Shown: positions 56,241 to 64,000 of the stretch, piece by piece | Layout: the number at the start of each line of letters is the position of its first letter | Position numbering within the stretch: the stretch's first letter is position 1 | From: Actinomycetaceae bacterium | GTDB lineage: Bacteria > Actinomycetota > Actinomycetes > Actinomycetales > Actinomycetaceae | Length of the DNA stretch: 64,000 nucleotides | Assembly (NCBI GenBank): GCA_028724905.1 | Contig: JAQYTG010000019.1 | Location: 82,076-146,075, forward strand | Reading direction: 5' to 3' | Program-made: the position numbers and the translations under genes | The notes under the pieces: model-generated | The model's database searches: none | What the model saw: the letters and a program-made list of their open reading frames with translations, nothing else | Told to the model about the DNA's origin: nothing

Positions 56241-57038
56241 ATGATGGCCACTACTATTATCGACGAGATCGCCGCTCGGCGCCGCGAGACGCTCAAGAGC
56301 CGTATCCGCGAGATTCCCCGAGACCAGATGGAAACTCTTGCGCGCCAGGAGACGCGCCCACGCCCGCCGTCTTTCGAGCAGGCATTGCAAGCAGATGGCG
56401 TCTCGTTCATCTGCGAAATCAAGAAAGCATCCCCCTCCAAGGGGCTGATTGCCGCAGATTTTCCCTATCTGGATATAGCTCGTGATTACTGCGAGGGAGG
56501 GGCAGCCGCCATTTCTGTGCTCACGGAGCCGCACTATTTTCTCGGTTCGGATGATTATCTACGCGATGTGGCGCAGAACGTGCCAATTCCGGTGTTGCGT
56601 AAAGATTTCATTATCGACAGTTATCAGATCTATGAGGCACGGGTGCTGGGAGCGGCTGCGGTGTTACTCATTTCGTCGCTGCTCAGCGATGAACAGCTTG
56701 CCCAGTATATTCAGCTCACGCATACGCTAGATATGGCGGCCTTAGTGGAAGCCCACACTGCTGCCGACGTGCAGCGGTCTCTCGATGCGGGCGCACGGAT
56801 CGTGGGTGTGAACAACAGAGATTTGCGCACATTTGCCGTGGATTTTTCCACGACGGCGCGTCTGCGAGAACTCGTGCCGCCCCAGATTGCGTTCGTCGCT
56901 GAATCTGGCGTGCATACCCGCTCCGATGTGCAGCAGCTAGAATTGCTGGGGGTGCATGGGATTTTAATTGGAGAAACGCTGATGCGGGCGCAGCATCGCG
57001 TGACGGCATTGCGCGAGTTGCGAGGGGAACGGCTATGA
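56241..57038 (+). CDS. trpC: Indole-3-glycerol phosphate synthase
   Basis: 265 aa TIM barrel. Seen: FICEIKKASPSKGLIAADF (catalytic Lys), GGAAAISVLTEPHYFLGS, VLRKDFIIDSYQIYEARVL, VGVNNRDLRTFAVDF, VAESGVHTRSDV, LIGETLMRA. Closes the indole ring. ATGATG start with AAAGGAAC upstream; overlaps trpF by 4 nt. Confidence 0.97.
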   Translation: MMATTIIDEIAARRRETLKSRIREIPRDQMETLARQETRPRPPSFEQALQADGVSFICEIKKASPSKGLIAADFPYLDIARDYCEGGAAAISVLTEPHYFLGSDDYLRDVAQNVPIPVLRKDFIIDSYQIYEARVLGAAAVLLISSLLSDEQLAQYIQLTHTLDMAALVEAHTAADVQRSLDAGARIVGVNNRDLRTFAVDFSTTARLRELVPPQIAFVAESGVHTRSDVQQLELLGVHGILIGETLMRAQHRVTALRELRGERL

Positions 57039-57811
57039 CGCTCGTCAAGACCTGCGGAATGAGCCGTGCTGAGGATATTGCTGCTGTGAATATAGCTCGG
57101 CCAGATTTTGTTGGTTTCGTGTTCGCTCCCAGTCCGAGGCGCGTCACGGCGGAGCAGGCCGCGCAGTTGCGGGCACTTCTTGCGCCTGGTATCACGCCGG
57201 TAGGGGTGTTTGCGAATGAGTCAGTGGCAGCCGTGAGCGCGCTCGTCAATGATGGTGTGATCGACGTGGCTCAGCTGCATGGAGACGAAGAAGATGCCTA
57301 TATTGAGCAGCTGCGCGGAGGGCTGCGCCGAGGAAAAATCATGCAGGTTTTTCGCGTCGGGGGCAGTGATACCCAGGACGCGCTGGTGCGGGCGCGCGAT
57401 TCGCACGCCGATATGGTGATGCTAGATAGATATGACGAGCGCGCCTATGGAGGATCAGGGCGGAGTTTTGACTGGTCTGCTGTAGGAGATCTTGGGCGGG
57501 ATTTTTTCCTAGCAGGGGGAATAAGCGCCGTGACGGCAGCGCAGGCAATATCGACACTCCATCCGTATGCTCTGGATGCGTCGAGTTCTCTTGAGCGGGG
57601 TGGCGTAAAAGATGCAGATCTAATACAAGAATTTGTGCAGACAGTGCGTGCCGTGGATTCGCAGCAACGCGGCGAATCGCAAAATCTGCTGGACGCGAGC
57701 AATGCGGCGATGCGTAGCCCCCTGGGGGCGTCTAGCAAGAGGGCGATCCTGAGGGCTCATAATCAAAAACGAGCTCACAACCAGAAACGAGAGGAAAGGA
57801 CGGCGGCGTGA
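57035..57811 (+). CDS. trpF: Phosphoribosylanthranilate isomerase with a C-terminal tail
   Basis: 258 aa against about 205 usual. Seen: [14 protein letters not shown] (catalytic Cys), [62 protein letters not shown] and [19 protein letters not shown]. The extra 45 residues end in a duplicated AHNQKR, encoded by 18-bp units (57755-57790). Overlaps trpC and trpB by a few bases. Confidence 0.95.
   Translation: MTLVKTCGMSRAEDIAAVNIARPDFVGFVFAPSPRRVTAEQAAQLRALLAPGITPVGVFANESVAAVSALVNDGVIDVAQLHGDEEDAYIEQLRGGLRRGKIMQVFRVGGSDTQDALVRARDSHADMVMLDRYDERAYGGSGRSFDWSAVGDLGRDFFLAGGISAVTAAQAISTLHPYALDASSSLERGGVKDADLIQEFVQTVRAVDSQQRGESQNLLDASNAAMRSPLGASSKRAILRAHNQKRAHNQKREERTAA
57755..57790. repeat. 18-bp duplication at the trpF 3' end
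   Basis: GCTCATAATCAAAAACGA (57755-57772) and GCTCACAACCAGAAACGA (57773-57790), in frame, 18 bp before the trpF stop. Confidence 0.92.
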
Positions 57812-59163
57812 TGGCTGAGCGAGAGATGAAAGCACCTGGCGAGAGTGTGCAAAAAGGTGGTGATGCGGGGTTTTCCTATGCTGATAAGGCTGGGAACGGC
57901 GTCACGAATGAGGCTCTCCTGGAGCGCGGCAGTGCTGAGCACAACGCTACCGCAGAGTATGGCGTCACGGAATATGAAGACAAGCCTGGGCGATACGGTG
58001 GCCACGGCGGGCAATACATTCCAGAGACCTTGATGAATGAAGTGACGGCTTTAGAGAAGAGCTATCTGCAGATGCGCGAGGATCCGCAGTTCCAGGCCGA
58101 GCTTGGGGATTTGCTGCGCAATTATGCTGGCAGACCGTCGCTGCTCTATTATGCGCGAGCTATGAGCGAGGATTTAGGCGGCGCCCGCATCTATCTCAAG
58201 CGTGAAGATCTCAACCACACTGGCAGCCACAAGATCAACAACGTGCTCGGGCAGGTGCTGCTGGCTAAAAAGATGGGCAAAACCCGTATTATTGCTGAGA
58301 CGGGAGCTGGCCAGCACGGTGTGGCTGCGGCGACGGCGGCGGCGCTCCTCGGGCTTCAATGCGAGATCTTTATGGGACGTGAAGATACCGTGAGGCAAGC
58401 ACTCAACGTGTATCGGATGGAGCTGCTAGGAGCTAGCGTGCACCCCGTTGATTCGGGCACGGCCACACTTAAAGACGCGGTTAATGAGTGTATGCGGGAG
58501 TGGACGCGCCGCGTGGACGACACCGCTTATGTGCTGGGCTCCGTGATGGGGCCGCATCCATTCCCGATGATGGTTCGAGATTTCCAGCGCGTGATCTCTC
58601 GGGAAGCACGGGAGCAGATTTTGGAGGCCGAGGGAAAACTCCCAGATGCGGTGCTTGCCTGTGTGGGAGGCGGTTCAAATGCTATGGGGATGTTTTACGA
58701 GTTTATTCCCGACGAATCTGTGCAGCTGATTGGCTGTGAAGCGGCAGGGCGGGGAATACATACCGGCAAGACGGCCGCCACCATCGCCACTGGCACAGAG
58801 GGTATTTTTCATGGCATGAAATCGTACTTCTGCCAAAACGACGAGGGGCAGATCGCTCCGGTGTACTCGATTTCTGCCGGCTTGGATTACCCTGGGATCG
58901 GGCCGGAACACGCATGGCTGCACGATATTGGGCGGGCGCAGTACGTGGCGATCACCGATGAAGAAGCCGTAGAAGCATTCGAGTATATAGCGTGCACCGA
59001 GGGGATCGTGGCTGCGATTGAGAGTGCCCACGCGATAGCTCAAGTGATGAAAATGGCTCCGCAGATGCGCCGCGATCAGGTGATGATCTGCTGCTTATCG
59101 GGGCGTGGAGATAAAGATGTGGCAGCTATTGCTCGCTATCGGGGAAAGGATATCCATGAGTGA
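57808..59163 (+). CDS. trpB: Tryptophan synthase beta chain
   Basis: 451 aa PLP enzyme. Seen: [21 protein letters not shown] lysine in [60 protein letters not shown]. About 55 extra residues precede the usual start of the domain. Joins indole and serine. Start GTG 57808 or ATG 57811, both coupled to trpF, with AGGAAAGG upstream. Confidence 0.97.
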   Translation: MMAEREMKAPGESVQKGGDAGFSYADKAGNGVTNEALLERGSAEHNATAEYGVTEYEDKPGRYGGHGGQYIPETLMNEVTALEKSYLQMREDPQFQAELGDLLRNYAGRPSLLYYARAMSEDLGGARIYLKREDLNHTGSHKINNVLGQVLLAKKMGKTRIIAETGAGQHGVAAATAAALLGLQCEIFMGREDTVRQALNVYRMELLGASVHPVDSGTATLKDAVNECMREWTRRVDDTAYVLGSVMGPHPFPMMVRDFQRVISREAREQILEAEGKLPDAVLACVGGGSNAMGMFYEFIPDESVQLIGCEAAGRGIHTGKTAATIATGTEGIFHGMKSYFCQNDEGQIAPVYSISAGLDYPGIGPEHAWLHDIGRAQYVAITDEEAVEAFEYIACTEGIVAAIESAHAIAQVMKMAPQMRRDQVMICCLSGRGDKDVAAIARYRGKDIHE

Positions 59164-59938
59164 GATTGCTTCAGCGTTTGGAGATAAAAAGGCTTTTATT
59201 CCGTTCGTGACGGCGGGTGATCCTTCGCTGCGAGACACCGAGGAGTTCATCGTGGCGATGGCTCACGAGGGGGCGGCGCTCATTGAGATTGGGATTCCCT
59301 TTTCAGATCCGATTGCAGAAGGGCCTGTGATTCAAGCGGCGAATGTGCGCGCTCTCTCAGCTCCTGGTGGGGCTAGCCTGGAGAAAATTTTCCAGATGGT
59401 GCAGCGGGTATCGCAGCGGGTGGATGTGCCGCTGGTATTTCTCACCTATCTCAATCCGGTCTTCAAATACGGATATGATGCTTTCTGTGCCCGCTGCGCC
59501 GAGGTGGGAATCTCGGGGCTCATTATTCCTGATATGCCTTTTGAAGAGCGCCCTGAATTAGCGCCGATAGCCGCAGCTCACGGCGTCGATGTGATATCGC
59601 TGATCGCCCCCACCAGTGCAGACCGGATCCAAAAAATTGCCCGCGAAAGTAGCGGCTACCTCTACATCGTCTCGTCTATGGGGGTGACGGGAATGCGCTC
59701 GGCTATCAGTACCGACATTGAAGCGATCATGGCGCAGGTGCGCGCCGTCACGGATATTCCGGCAGCTATTGGTTTCGGTATCAACACTCCTGAACAGGCT
59801 GCTCACTACGGCACTCTTGCCGATGGAGTGATCGTCGGTTCTGCGATTGTAAAAATTATTGCTGAGCACGGCTCGGGGGCGCTTGAGCCTATTCGGCGGT
59901 ATGTGCGAAGTATGGTGGACGCGCTGAACGCCGAGTGA
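59156..59938 (+). CDS. trpA: Tryptophan synthase alpha chain
   Basis: 260 aa TIM barrel releasing indole for TrpB. Seen: [34 protein letters not shown] (catalytic Glu and Asp), [11 protein letters not shown] and [16 protein letters not shown] at 59156 with GGGGAAAGGA, overlapping trpB by 8 nt. Its last 21 coding bases are repeated just past the stop (59943-59963). Confidence 0.97.
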   Translation: MSEIASAFGDKKAFIPFVTAGDPSLRDTEEFIVAMAHEGAALIEIGIPFSDPIAEGPVIQAANVRALSAPGGASLEKIFQMVQRVSQRVDVPLVFLTYLNPVFKYGYDAFCARCAEVGISGLIIPDMPFEERPELAPIAAAHGVDVISLIAPTSADRIQKIARESSGYLYIVSSMGVTGMRSAISTDIEAIMAQVRAVTDIPAAIGFGINTPEQAAHYGTLADGVIVGSAIVKIIAEHGSGALEPIRRYVRSMVDALNAE

Positions 59939-59963
59939 GCAAGTGGACGCGCTGAACGCTGAG
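59915..59963. repeat. 28-bp-period copy of the trpA gene end
   Basis: Final 21 coding bases of trpA (59915-59935) recur at 59943-59963 with one mismatch; both contain GTGGACGCGCTGAACGC. The stop TGA (59936-59938) lies between. Confidence 0.95.
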
Positions 59964-60123
59964 ACGGCGTGACTTCCGAGGCGAGGCTCTGATGGCTTCC
60001 TGAGGAACTGCAGTGGCAAACTCAGAGGCAGCTATTCTGGAGTGTACATTGTACCTGGCGTGTACATTTCTTTTTTACGGTGGAGTTGGTGGCGTGACTC
60101 TGGTGAGGTAGTGCCGGTGGGTT

Positions 60124-60150
60124 GATAATATCGGTCTGGCGGATATTATC
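60124..60150. repeat. Dispersed 9-9-9 element, copy 3 (perfect palindromic arms)
   Basis: GATAATATC-GGTCTGGCG-GATATTATC: the two 9-bp arms are exact inverted complements. Not followed by a T-run, so not an ordinary terminator. Confidence 0.65.
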
Positions 60151-60210
60151 GGCACATCCGAGAGCAAAACCTGGCCATCGCCATCAACCTACTCGACAGT
60201 GAAACCTGAC

Positions 60211-60390
60211 CACTGCCATCAACTCGCCGGCCTGATCAACTCGCCGGCCTAACCAGCTCGCCGGCCTAACCACTGCCATCAACTCGCCGGCTCGATCAGC
60301 TCGCCGGCCTAACCAGCTCGCCGGCCTGACCACTGCCATCAACTCGCGGGTCTGATCAACTCGCCGGCTCGATCAACCTGCTGCTCTGAT
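60211..60390. repeat. 60-bp higher-order satellite, three copies
   Basis: Three 60-bp blocks (60211-60270, 60271-60330, 60331-60390), each the 9-mer CACTGCCAT plus three 17-bp units of CAACTCGCCGGCCTGAT type. The first two blocks are nearly identical; the third has diverged at its right end. No spacers, so not CRISPR. Confidence 0.95.
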
Positions 60391-60863
60391 CAGGCCGGCG
60401 ACCCGTAATGATTATTCAACACGGCGACCATAACGGTTATTCAACGAGAAAACCCCAGGGCTAGCGGACAAAAGTTATTGATTTTGGGTTAGTAGTCGTT
60501 GTGGTAGAGGGTGTTGGTGTGGAGTTTGTTCCAGTCTAATTCTGTGCCTCAGCGTTGATGGCCGCACTTATCTTTCCCATTTCTCACCATGCCAGCCCCA
60601 CACACGGGATAACGCTTCTTATTCAATCCCATACCCACAAGTATGGAACTAGTTTTCACCACGACTTTTGCCTGCTATCACAAGCAAAACCCGCGCTCCT
60701 ATCAATAACTATTGGCCAACCAAAAACTCGAGTCGAAACGACTTTTCATCGACTTTTCCCCACCACACCAACGAAAAACAGGAAAAGCATCAATAACAAT
60801 CGTCCACTAGCTCAAACCCCACAACAGCCGGCAAAGTCACATCCTATCGGTAGCTATTCTGGG
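60391..60863. other. A/T-richer spacer before the Nudix gene
   Basis: About 470 bp. 60405-60450 has a doubled CGACC.TAA.G.TTATTCAAC motif. From about 60470 on, base composition drops visibly. On the minus strand 60490-60545 reads ELDWNKLHTNTLYHNDY then a stop, which may be the end of a lost gene. No complete gene or known element. Confidence 0.45.
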
Positions 60864-61268
60864 CTAGCTCGAACTCTGCGATAGCAGCGCCACCGGCTCT
60901 GTGTCCGCTGGTGCCCACAGCAGATCGGGCATCAGCTGCGGTTCTACCCAGCGTAACTGCGCGTGCTCCGTGCGTTCAGGGGTGCCGCTTATTAGCGTGG
61001 CTCGAAACACGGTGAGCACCACAGTGGCGAAGTCGTACGAGTGCTGAGTGGTGCACACTTCACTGCCAACGGAAATTTCGCAGTGCAGCTCTTCCCGAAT
61101 TTCGCGTTGCAAAGCCATTTGTGGACTCTCGCCGAGCTCAATTTTACCCCCAGGGAACTCCCAATAGCCGCTCAGTGAGCGCCCAGAGCCGCGTTGGGCA
61201 CACAAAATTCTCCCATCGGCGTCACTAATGGCGGCTCCGACTACCTTTATGACGTTTGCTTCTACCAC
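60864..61268 (-). CDS. Nudix hydrolase, (deoxy)nucleoside triphosphate pyrophosphohydrolase
   Basis: 134 aa MutT-like. Nudix box GGKIELGESPQMALQREIRE followed by ELHCEI matches GX5EX7REUXEEXGU with the final Gly replaced by Cys. Likely cleans oxidised or non-canonical dNTPs. GTG start at 61268 lies inside the antiporter gene (44-nt overlap) and is preceded by its own TAAAAT box. Confidence 0.88.
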   Translation of the reverse strand: MVEANVIKVVGAAISDADGRILCAQRGSGRSLSGYWEFPGGKIELGESPQMALQREIREELHCEISVGSEVCTTQHSYDFATVVLTVFRATLISGTPERTEHAQLRWVEPQLMPDLLWAPADTEPVALLSQSSS

Positions 61269-63042
61269 GATGCAATTTTATTCTTTTTCCTTTTCTACTC
61301 CGAGCAGGCGTGGCATCGCTGCGCGTAGGAGCGCCGTGGCTGTGCACATGGGCGGGGGTTGCCATCATGCGCAAATCGAGCTTGCGTAGCACGACGTCGG
61401 CCACGGCTGGATCTACTGAGCTATCCTCGCGGGCGATGAGTACTTCTGAGCGGGCGGCATCGCCGAGAACCATCAGCATATGGGTGAGGGCGCTATGCGT
61501 TGGGCGCTGCCCGCGCTCTTCTTCCTGATGGTGCATATCCACTTCCGCCACGGCGGCAGATGGGGTTGCTGCCTCCGGATCGGGAGATTTGCTCGGGTCA
61601 TAGACGCCTAAAGTTTTGCCTTTTGACGTGGGAAAACCGAGGTTGTCGGAGTTTTGTAATTCTTCGCTGATCGGCACTCCGAGTTCGTGACGAATCGTAA
61701 TGAAGCGGGCGCGCATCACCTCGCGCAACTCTGGAGTGAGGTGCATCCCAGGGTAAGCCATGCGGACAGCCTCCCAAGCAGCGAGCTGCATACGCTCAAT
61801 GATGGCAGCAAATTCCGCCTTAATTTCGCCAGGATCTTGACGAATATCGAGTATTTTTGCCACGCTCGGCAGCGTGAGTCCAGTGGGCACGAGCGTCACG
61901 ATCAGCACCGCAGCCGCAATGGAGATCACTTCTGAGCGCATGGGGAAAGGTAACCCCGTTGCCGTCAAGCTGGGCAAACTGAGCGCCAGGGCGAGAGTGG
62001 CGACGCCGCGCATCCCGCACCAGGTGAGCAGTACTGCCTCGCGCACTCTTTTCTTAGGTTTGCTTGGAGACACAAAAAACGTAAGTACAAGCATCGCTGC
62101 AAAGCGCACAGAAATCACGACGACGCAGGTGATTGCCGCTGGGCCAACGTATTTGAGCACCCCCCATCCCTCGTATGCGAGCAGCCCTTTGATCTCTAGC
62201 CCCATCAGGCCAAAAGCAGTGCCTGTGACCATCAGGTTGGCCACTTTCCAGAACGTCAGGCGAGTGAGGCGAGTTTCTCCATCCTCGGTTAGCTGGTTGC
62301 GGTTCGTCTCAAGAGCCGTGACCACCACGGCGATCACGCCCGAAGCGTGAAACTCTTCAGCGAGAATATAGGCGGCAAAAGGAGCGACTACTGAGATAGC
62401 GGCGCCAGCCTCGACGCTGGTAATAGCTCTGCCAGCCATTCGATAGAGCCAGCCGATGAAAAATCCGATGGCCACGGCCAACGTGGCTGCCAGCACGAAG
62501 TTGAGCACAATGAACGGGCTCAAACGCTGATTGTTGAGGCTGGCTGCCAGCGCCGCTTGAAATAAAACGATGGCAACGGCGTCGTTAAAGAGCCCTTCGG
62601 TGGAAAGCACCGTGAGTAATCGGCGAGGCAAATGAGCGGGCTCGGAGACGGCTTCCACAGCTACCGGATCGGGCGGAGCCACCATTGCTCCGAGCATCAG
62701 GGCAACGGGGAAGACCATCCCAGGTACCAGCGCCCAGATCATTCCAGCCGTGACGAAAGCCGTCACCGCCGTGAGACCAAAAGCGAGCAACAGGAGCTCT
62801 TTCCAGCGCGCCCGAAACACTGCCCATGAGGTTCGCTGCGCGGTGGCAAAGAGCAGAGGGGGTAAGAAAAGCGGCAAAATGACGTCGGGGTCGATGTGGA
62901 CCGTAGAAAATCCTGGAGCGAAAGCGATGACGATAGCCACGAGCAGCATCAAAATCGGATAGGGGAGTTTGAGGCGATCACCTACCACGACGCAGGCCAC
63001 TGTCAAGACCAGCAGGCACGTTACCACGATCAACATGAGCAT
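61225..63042 (-). CDS. CPA1-family Na+/H+ antiporter
   Basis: 605 aa: about 12 transmembrane helices (LPYPILMLLVAIVIAFAPGF start, MLGAMVAPPDPVAVEAVSE with the conserved ion-binding Pro-Asp-Pro, STEGLFNDAVAIVLFQAAL with the Asn-Asp pair, LTWCGMRGVATLALALSLP) and a cytoplasmic tail of about 190 residues ending in Arg/Lys/His-rich RSKRHKGSRSRH. The frame goes back to 63189, but TACAAT 6 nt before the ATG at 63042 supports that start. Confidence 0.92.
   Translation of the reverse strand: MLMLIVVTCLLVLTVACVVVGDRLKLPYPILMLLVAIVIAFAPGFSTVHIDPDVILPLFLPPLLFATAQRTSWAVFRARWKELLLLAFGLTAVTAFVTAGMIWALVPGMVFPVALMLGAMVAPPDPVAVEAVSEPAHLPRRLLTVLSTEGLFNDAVAIVLFQAALAASLNNQRLSPFIVLNFVLAATLAVAIGFFIGWLYRMAGRAITSVEAGAAISVVAPFAAYILAEEFHASGVIAVVVTALETNRNQLTEDGETRLTRLTFWKVANLMVTGTAFGLMGLEIKGLLAYEGWGVLKYVGPAAITCVVVISVRFAAMLVLTFFVSPSKPKKRVREAVLLTWCGMRGVATLALALSLPSLTATGLPFPMRSEVISIAAAVLIVTLVPTGLTLPSVAKILDIRQDPGEIKAEFAAIIERMQLAAWEAVRMAYPGMHLTPELREVMRARFITIRHELGVPISEELQNSDNLGFPTSKGKTLGVYDPSKSPDPEAATPSAAVAEVDMHHQEEERGQRPTHSALTHMLMVLGDAARSEVLIAREDSSVDPAVADVVLRKLDLRMMATPAHVHSHGAPTRSDATPARSRKGKRIKLHRGRSKRHKGSRSRH
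61275..61280 (-). promoter_or_regulatory. -10 box of the Nudix gene inside the antiporter gene
   Basis: TAAAAT on the minus strand 6 nt from the GTG at 61268, in codons for the antiporter's C-terminal tail. Confidence 0.45.
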
Positions 63043-63048
63043 ATAGCT

Positions 63049-63054
63049 ATTGTA
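63049..63054 (-). promoter_or_regulatory. -10 box, leaderless start of the antiporter gene
   Basis: TACAAT on the minus strand, 6 nt from the ATG at 63042. Confidence 0.55.
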
Positions 63055-63105
63055 TCGGCCAAGCATTCGATATGGGCATTTGCACGTCAAGCTATAACCT
63101 AGTGT

Positions 63106-63111
63106 TACAAT
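63106..63111 (+). promoter_or_regulatory. -10 box of the gene at 63152
   Basis: TACAAT, 40 nt before the start; unlike its neighbours this gene has a leader with GGGGAAGG at 63139-63146. Confidence 0.45.
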
Positions 63112-63151
63112 TTGCACCAGATGTATCCACGCACAATTGGGGAAGGCAATA

Positions 63152-63871
63152 ATGGCTGCACGCTTCCACTCTAAAATCCAAGTCGGCATCGTGGCCGTGC
63201 TGGTGGCGGTGATCGGGGTCTTTGCAGTGCTTTACGATGGTCACCCAAATACTGATGTGGATTTGCATGACGGCGGCGTGTGGGTGAGCAATGCCCGCGA
63301 ATCGCTGGTGGCGCATCTCAATTATTCTTCGCGCACCCTTGACGGCGGCCTCAATCCCGTCACCACCCAATTTGATCTTTCCCAAGAAGGCAATCAGGTG
63401 TTGCTCGCCGACCAGAAAGCCGCGAGTTTCAAAGCTATCGACACCGCTACCATTAAGCTGTCCGATCCGGTGGCTGGCGGTATGCGGGTGGCGCATGGTG
63501 CCAATTTGGTGCTGCTGGCCGATGCTGACAAGAAAAAAGTCTGGGCTATGGATTATGCCAACTTGGGTTCTTTTAGTGACGGCTCCAAGGCGTTGCTGGA
63601 CAAAGAGGCGCCGGCGGCTTTGGCGGTGACGCCCGACGATCATGGTTTTGTATTGGATGCTACGGGAACCGTGACGCGGGTGGAGCTGGGCGCCGAGCAA
63701 CCAAGCACGGAGCAGGTGGGCACATTTGAGGTGACGCCGGCTAAAGATGCGCAGTTCTCGGCGGTGGGCGAGCAGCCGGTGCTCTTGCAAAATGGCACGC
63801 TCTATACTCTCAAAGGAGCTTTCCAGCTTGAGGGTGCCGATGCTGCTACTCGTTTGCAGCTTGGAATCTAG
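63152..63871 (+). CDS. Secreted/anchored protein resembling the N-terminus of large Ig/Fn3 proteins, truncated
   Basis: 239 aa: N-terminal anchor helix (IQVGIVAVLVAVIGVFAVLY), then YDGHPNTDVDLHDGGVWVSN and LNYSSRTLDGGLNPVT, which match the start of actinobacterial Ig-like/fibronectin-III proteins that usually exceed 1000 aa; the rest reads as beta-propeller-like strands. It stops at 63869-63871 while the other frames remain open without clear homology, so it is either frameshifted near 63860 or a shortened version. The window ends 129 bp later. Confidence 0.6.
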   Translation: MAARFHSKIQVGIVAVLVAVIGVFAVLYDGHPNTDVDLHDGGVWVSNARESLVAHLNYSSRTLDGGLNPVTTQFDLSQEGNQVLLADQKAASFKAIDTATIKLSDPVAGGMRVAHGANLVLLADADKKKVWAMDYANLGSFSDGSKALLDKEAPAALAVTPDDHGFVLDATGTVTRVELGAEQPSTEQVGTFEVTPAKDAQFSAVGEQPVLLQNGTLYTLKGAFQLEGADAATRLQLGI

Positions 63872-64000
63872 GGATCGAAGCAACACCTGGTGTGGAAGGA
63901 AGTGTTGTCGGGTGTTGTGGGAGTGTCGTGGCGTGGAGTATGCCTCGCGTTCATTGATGTGTGCTGCTCGGCGGGATCATTATGTGGAGCTTTTGAATCA

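Noticed and set aside
60211..60390. CRISPR array
   Set aside because: The 17-bp units are adjacent, without unique spacers, the 9-mer between triplets is itself constant, and no cas genes are present.
60470..60863. Insertion sequence remnant
   Set aside because: A/T-richer sequence and a short ELDWNKLHTNTLYHNDY end are seen, but no inverted repeats, target duplication or transposase motif could be found.

Overview
The window looks like chromosomal DNA from a mid-GC (about 55% by eye) actinobacterium, most likely of the Actinomycetaceae. This rests on gene content: Rv3235-family, DUF6912, DUF4235 and DUF4921-like proteins, a greA / hemolysin III / short-chain Z-prenyl transferase block as in mycobacteria, aroA-rsgA-hisN linkage, a 74-nt tRNA-Leu(UAA), and an LPKTG-anchored Cna-B surface protein. 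The genus cannot be fixed from the sequence alone. No rRNA, prophage, insertion sequence, integrase or CRISPR array is visible.

Layout. 0.5-3.4 kb: Ppx/GppA phosphatase, tRNA-Leu, NhaD-like antiporter. 3.7-8.2 kb: Bax-inhibitor-1 protein, FKBP isomerase, greA-msrA, hemolysin III, prenyl transferase. 8.4-12 kb (minus): DMT transporter, xseA, xseB, PfkB sugar kinase. 12.2-17.8 kb: ispH, glycosyltransferase, UPF0210 and its UPF0237 ACT partner, ychF. 18.4-21.1 kb: LPXTG surface protein. 21.4-23.7 kb: trpE-trpG. 23.9-30.9 kb: secA, MFS transporter, Rv3235-family and DUF6912 proteins. 31.3-35.9 kb: sbcDC. 36.4-42.3 kb (minus): CDGSH protein, aroA, rsgA, hisN. 42.7-47.8 kb: DUF4235 protein, a broken relE, a TPP riboswitch and thiBPQ. 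48.1-50.4 kb: glycerophosphodiesterase and a GalT/HIT-like protein. 50.7-54 kb: a Q/P-rich membrane-anchored protein diverging from an exported protein with a small membrane partner. 55-60 kb: trpDCFBA. 60.9-64 kb: Nudix hydrolase, CPA1 antiporter and a truncated secreted-protein gene.

The genes are mostly housekeeping. Tryptophan synthesis is complete but split into trpEG and trpDCFBA about 31 kb apart. Thiamine uptake is one riboswitch-controlled operon. DNA-end processing (SbcCD, ExoVII), cell-wall prenyl and isoprenoid steps (IspH, prenyl transferase) and aromatic/histidine synthesis (AroA, HisN) are also present.

The unusual feature is pervasive short tandem duplication (units about 11-28 bp). 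Many genes have their 3' end, including or touching the stop codon, copied into the downstream spacer (ppx, msrA, pfkB, ispH, UPF0237, ychF, secA, DUF6912, DUF4235, thiB, thiQ, trpA, the Q/P protein). The same process seems to have inserted in-frame minisatellites into conserved enzymes: AroA is 896 aa against about 430 normally, with every catalytic motif kept; RsgA carries about 100 residues of heptad repeat inside its GTPase; TrpG and an MFS carrier are also expanded. An 11-bp tandem duplication frameshifts the relE remnant, and a 60-bp higher-order satellite lies after trpA. Two further signals recur: the octamer GTGACGGC is present at about ten times chance frequency, and many genes have a TANNNT box 6-7 nt before the start codon, as expected for leaderless mRNAs.
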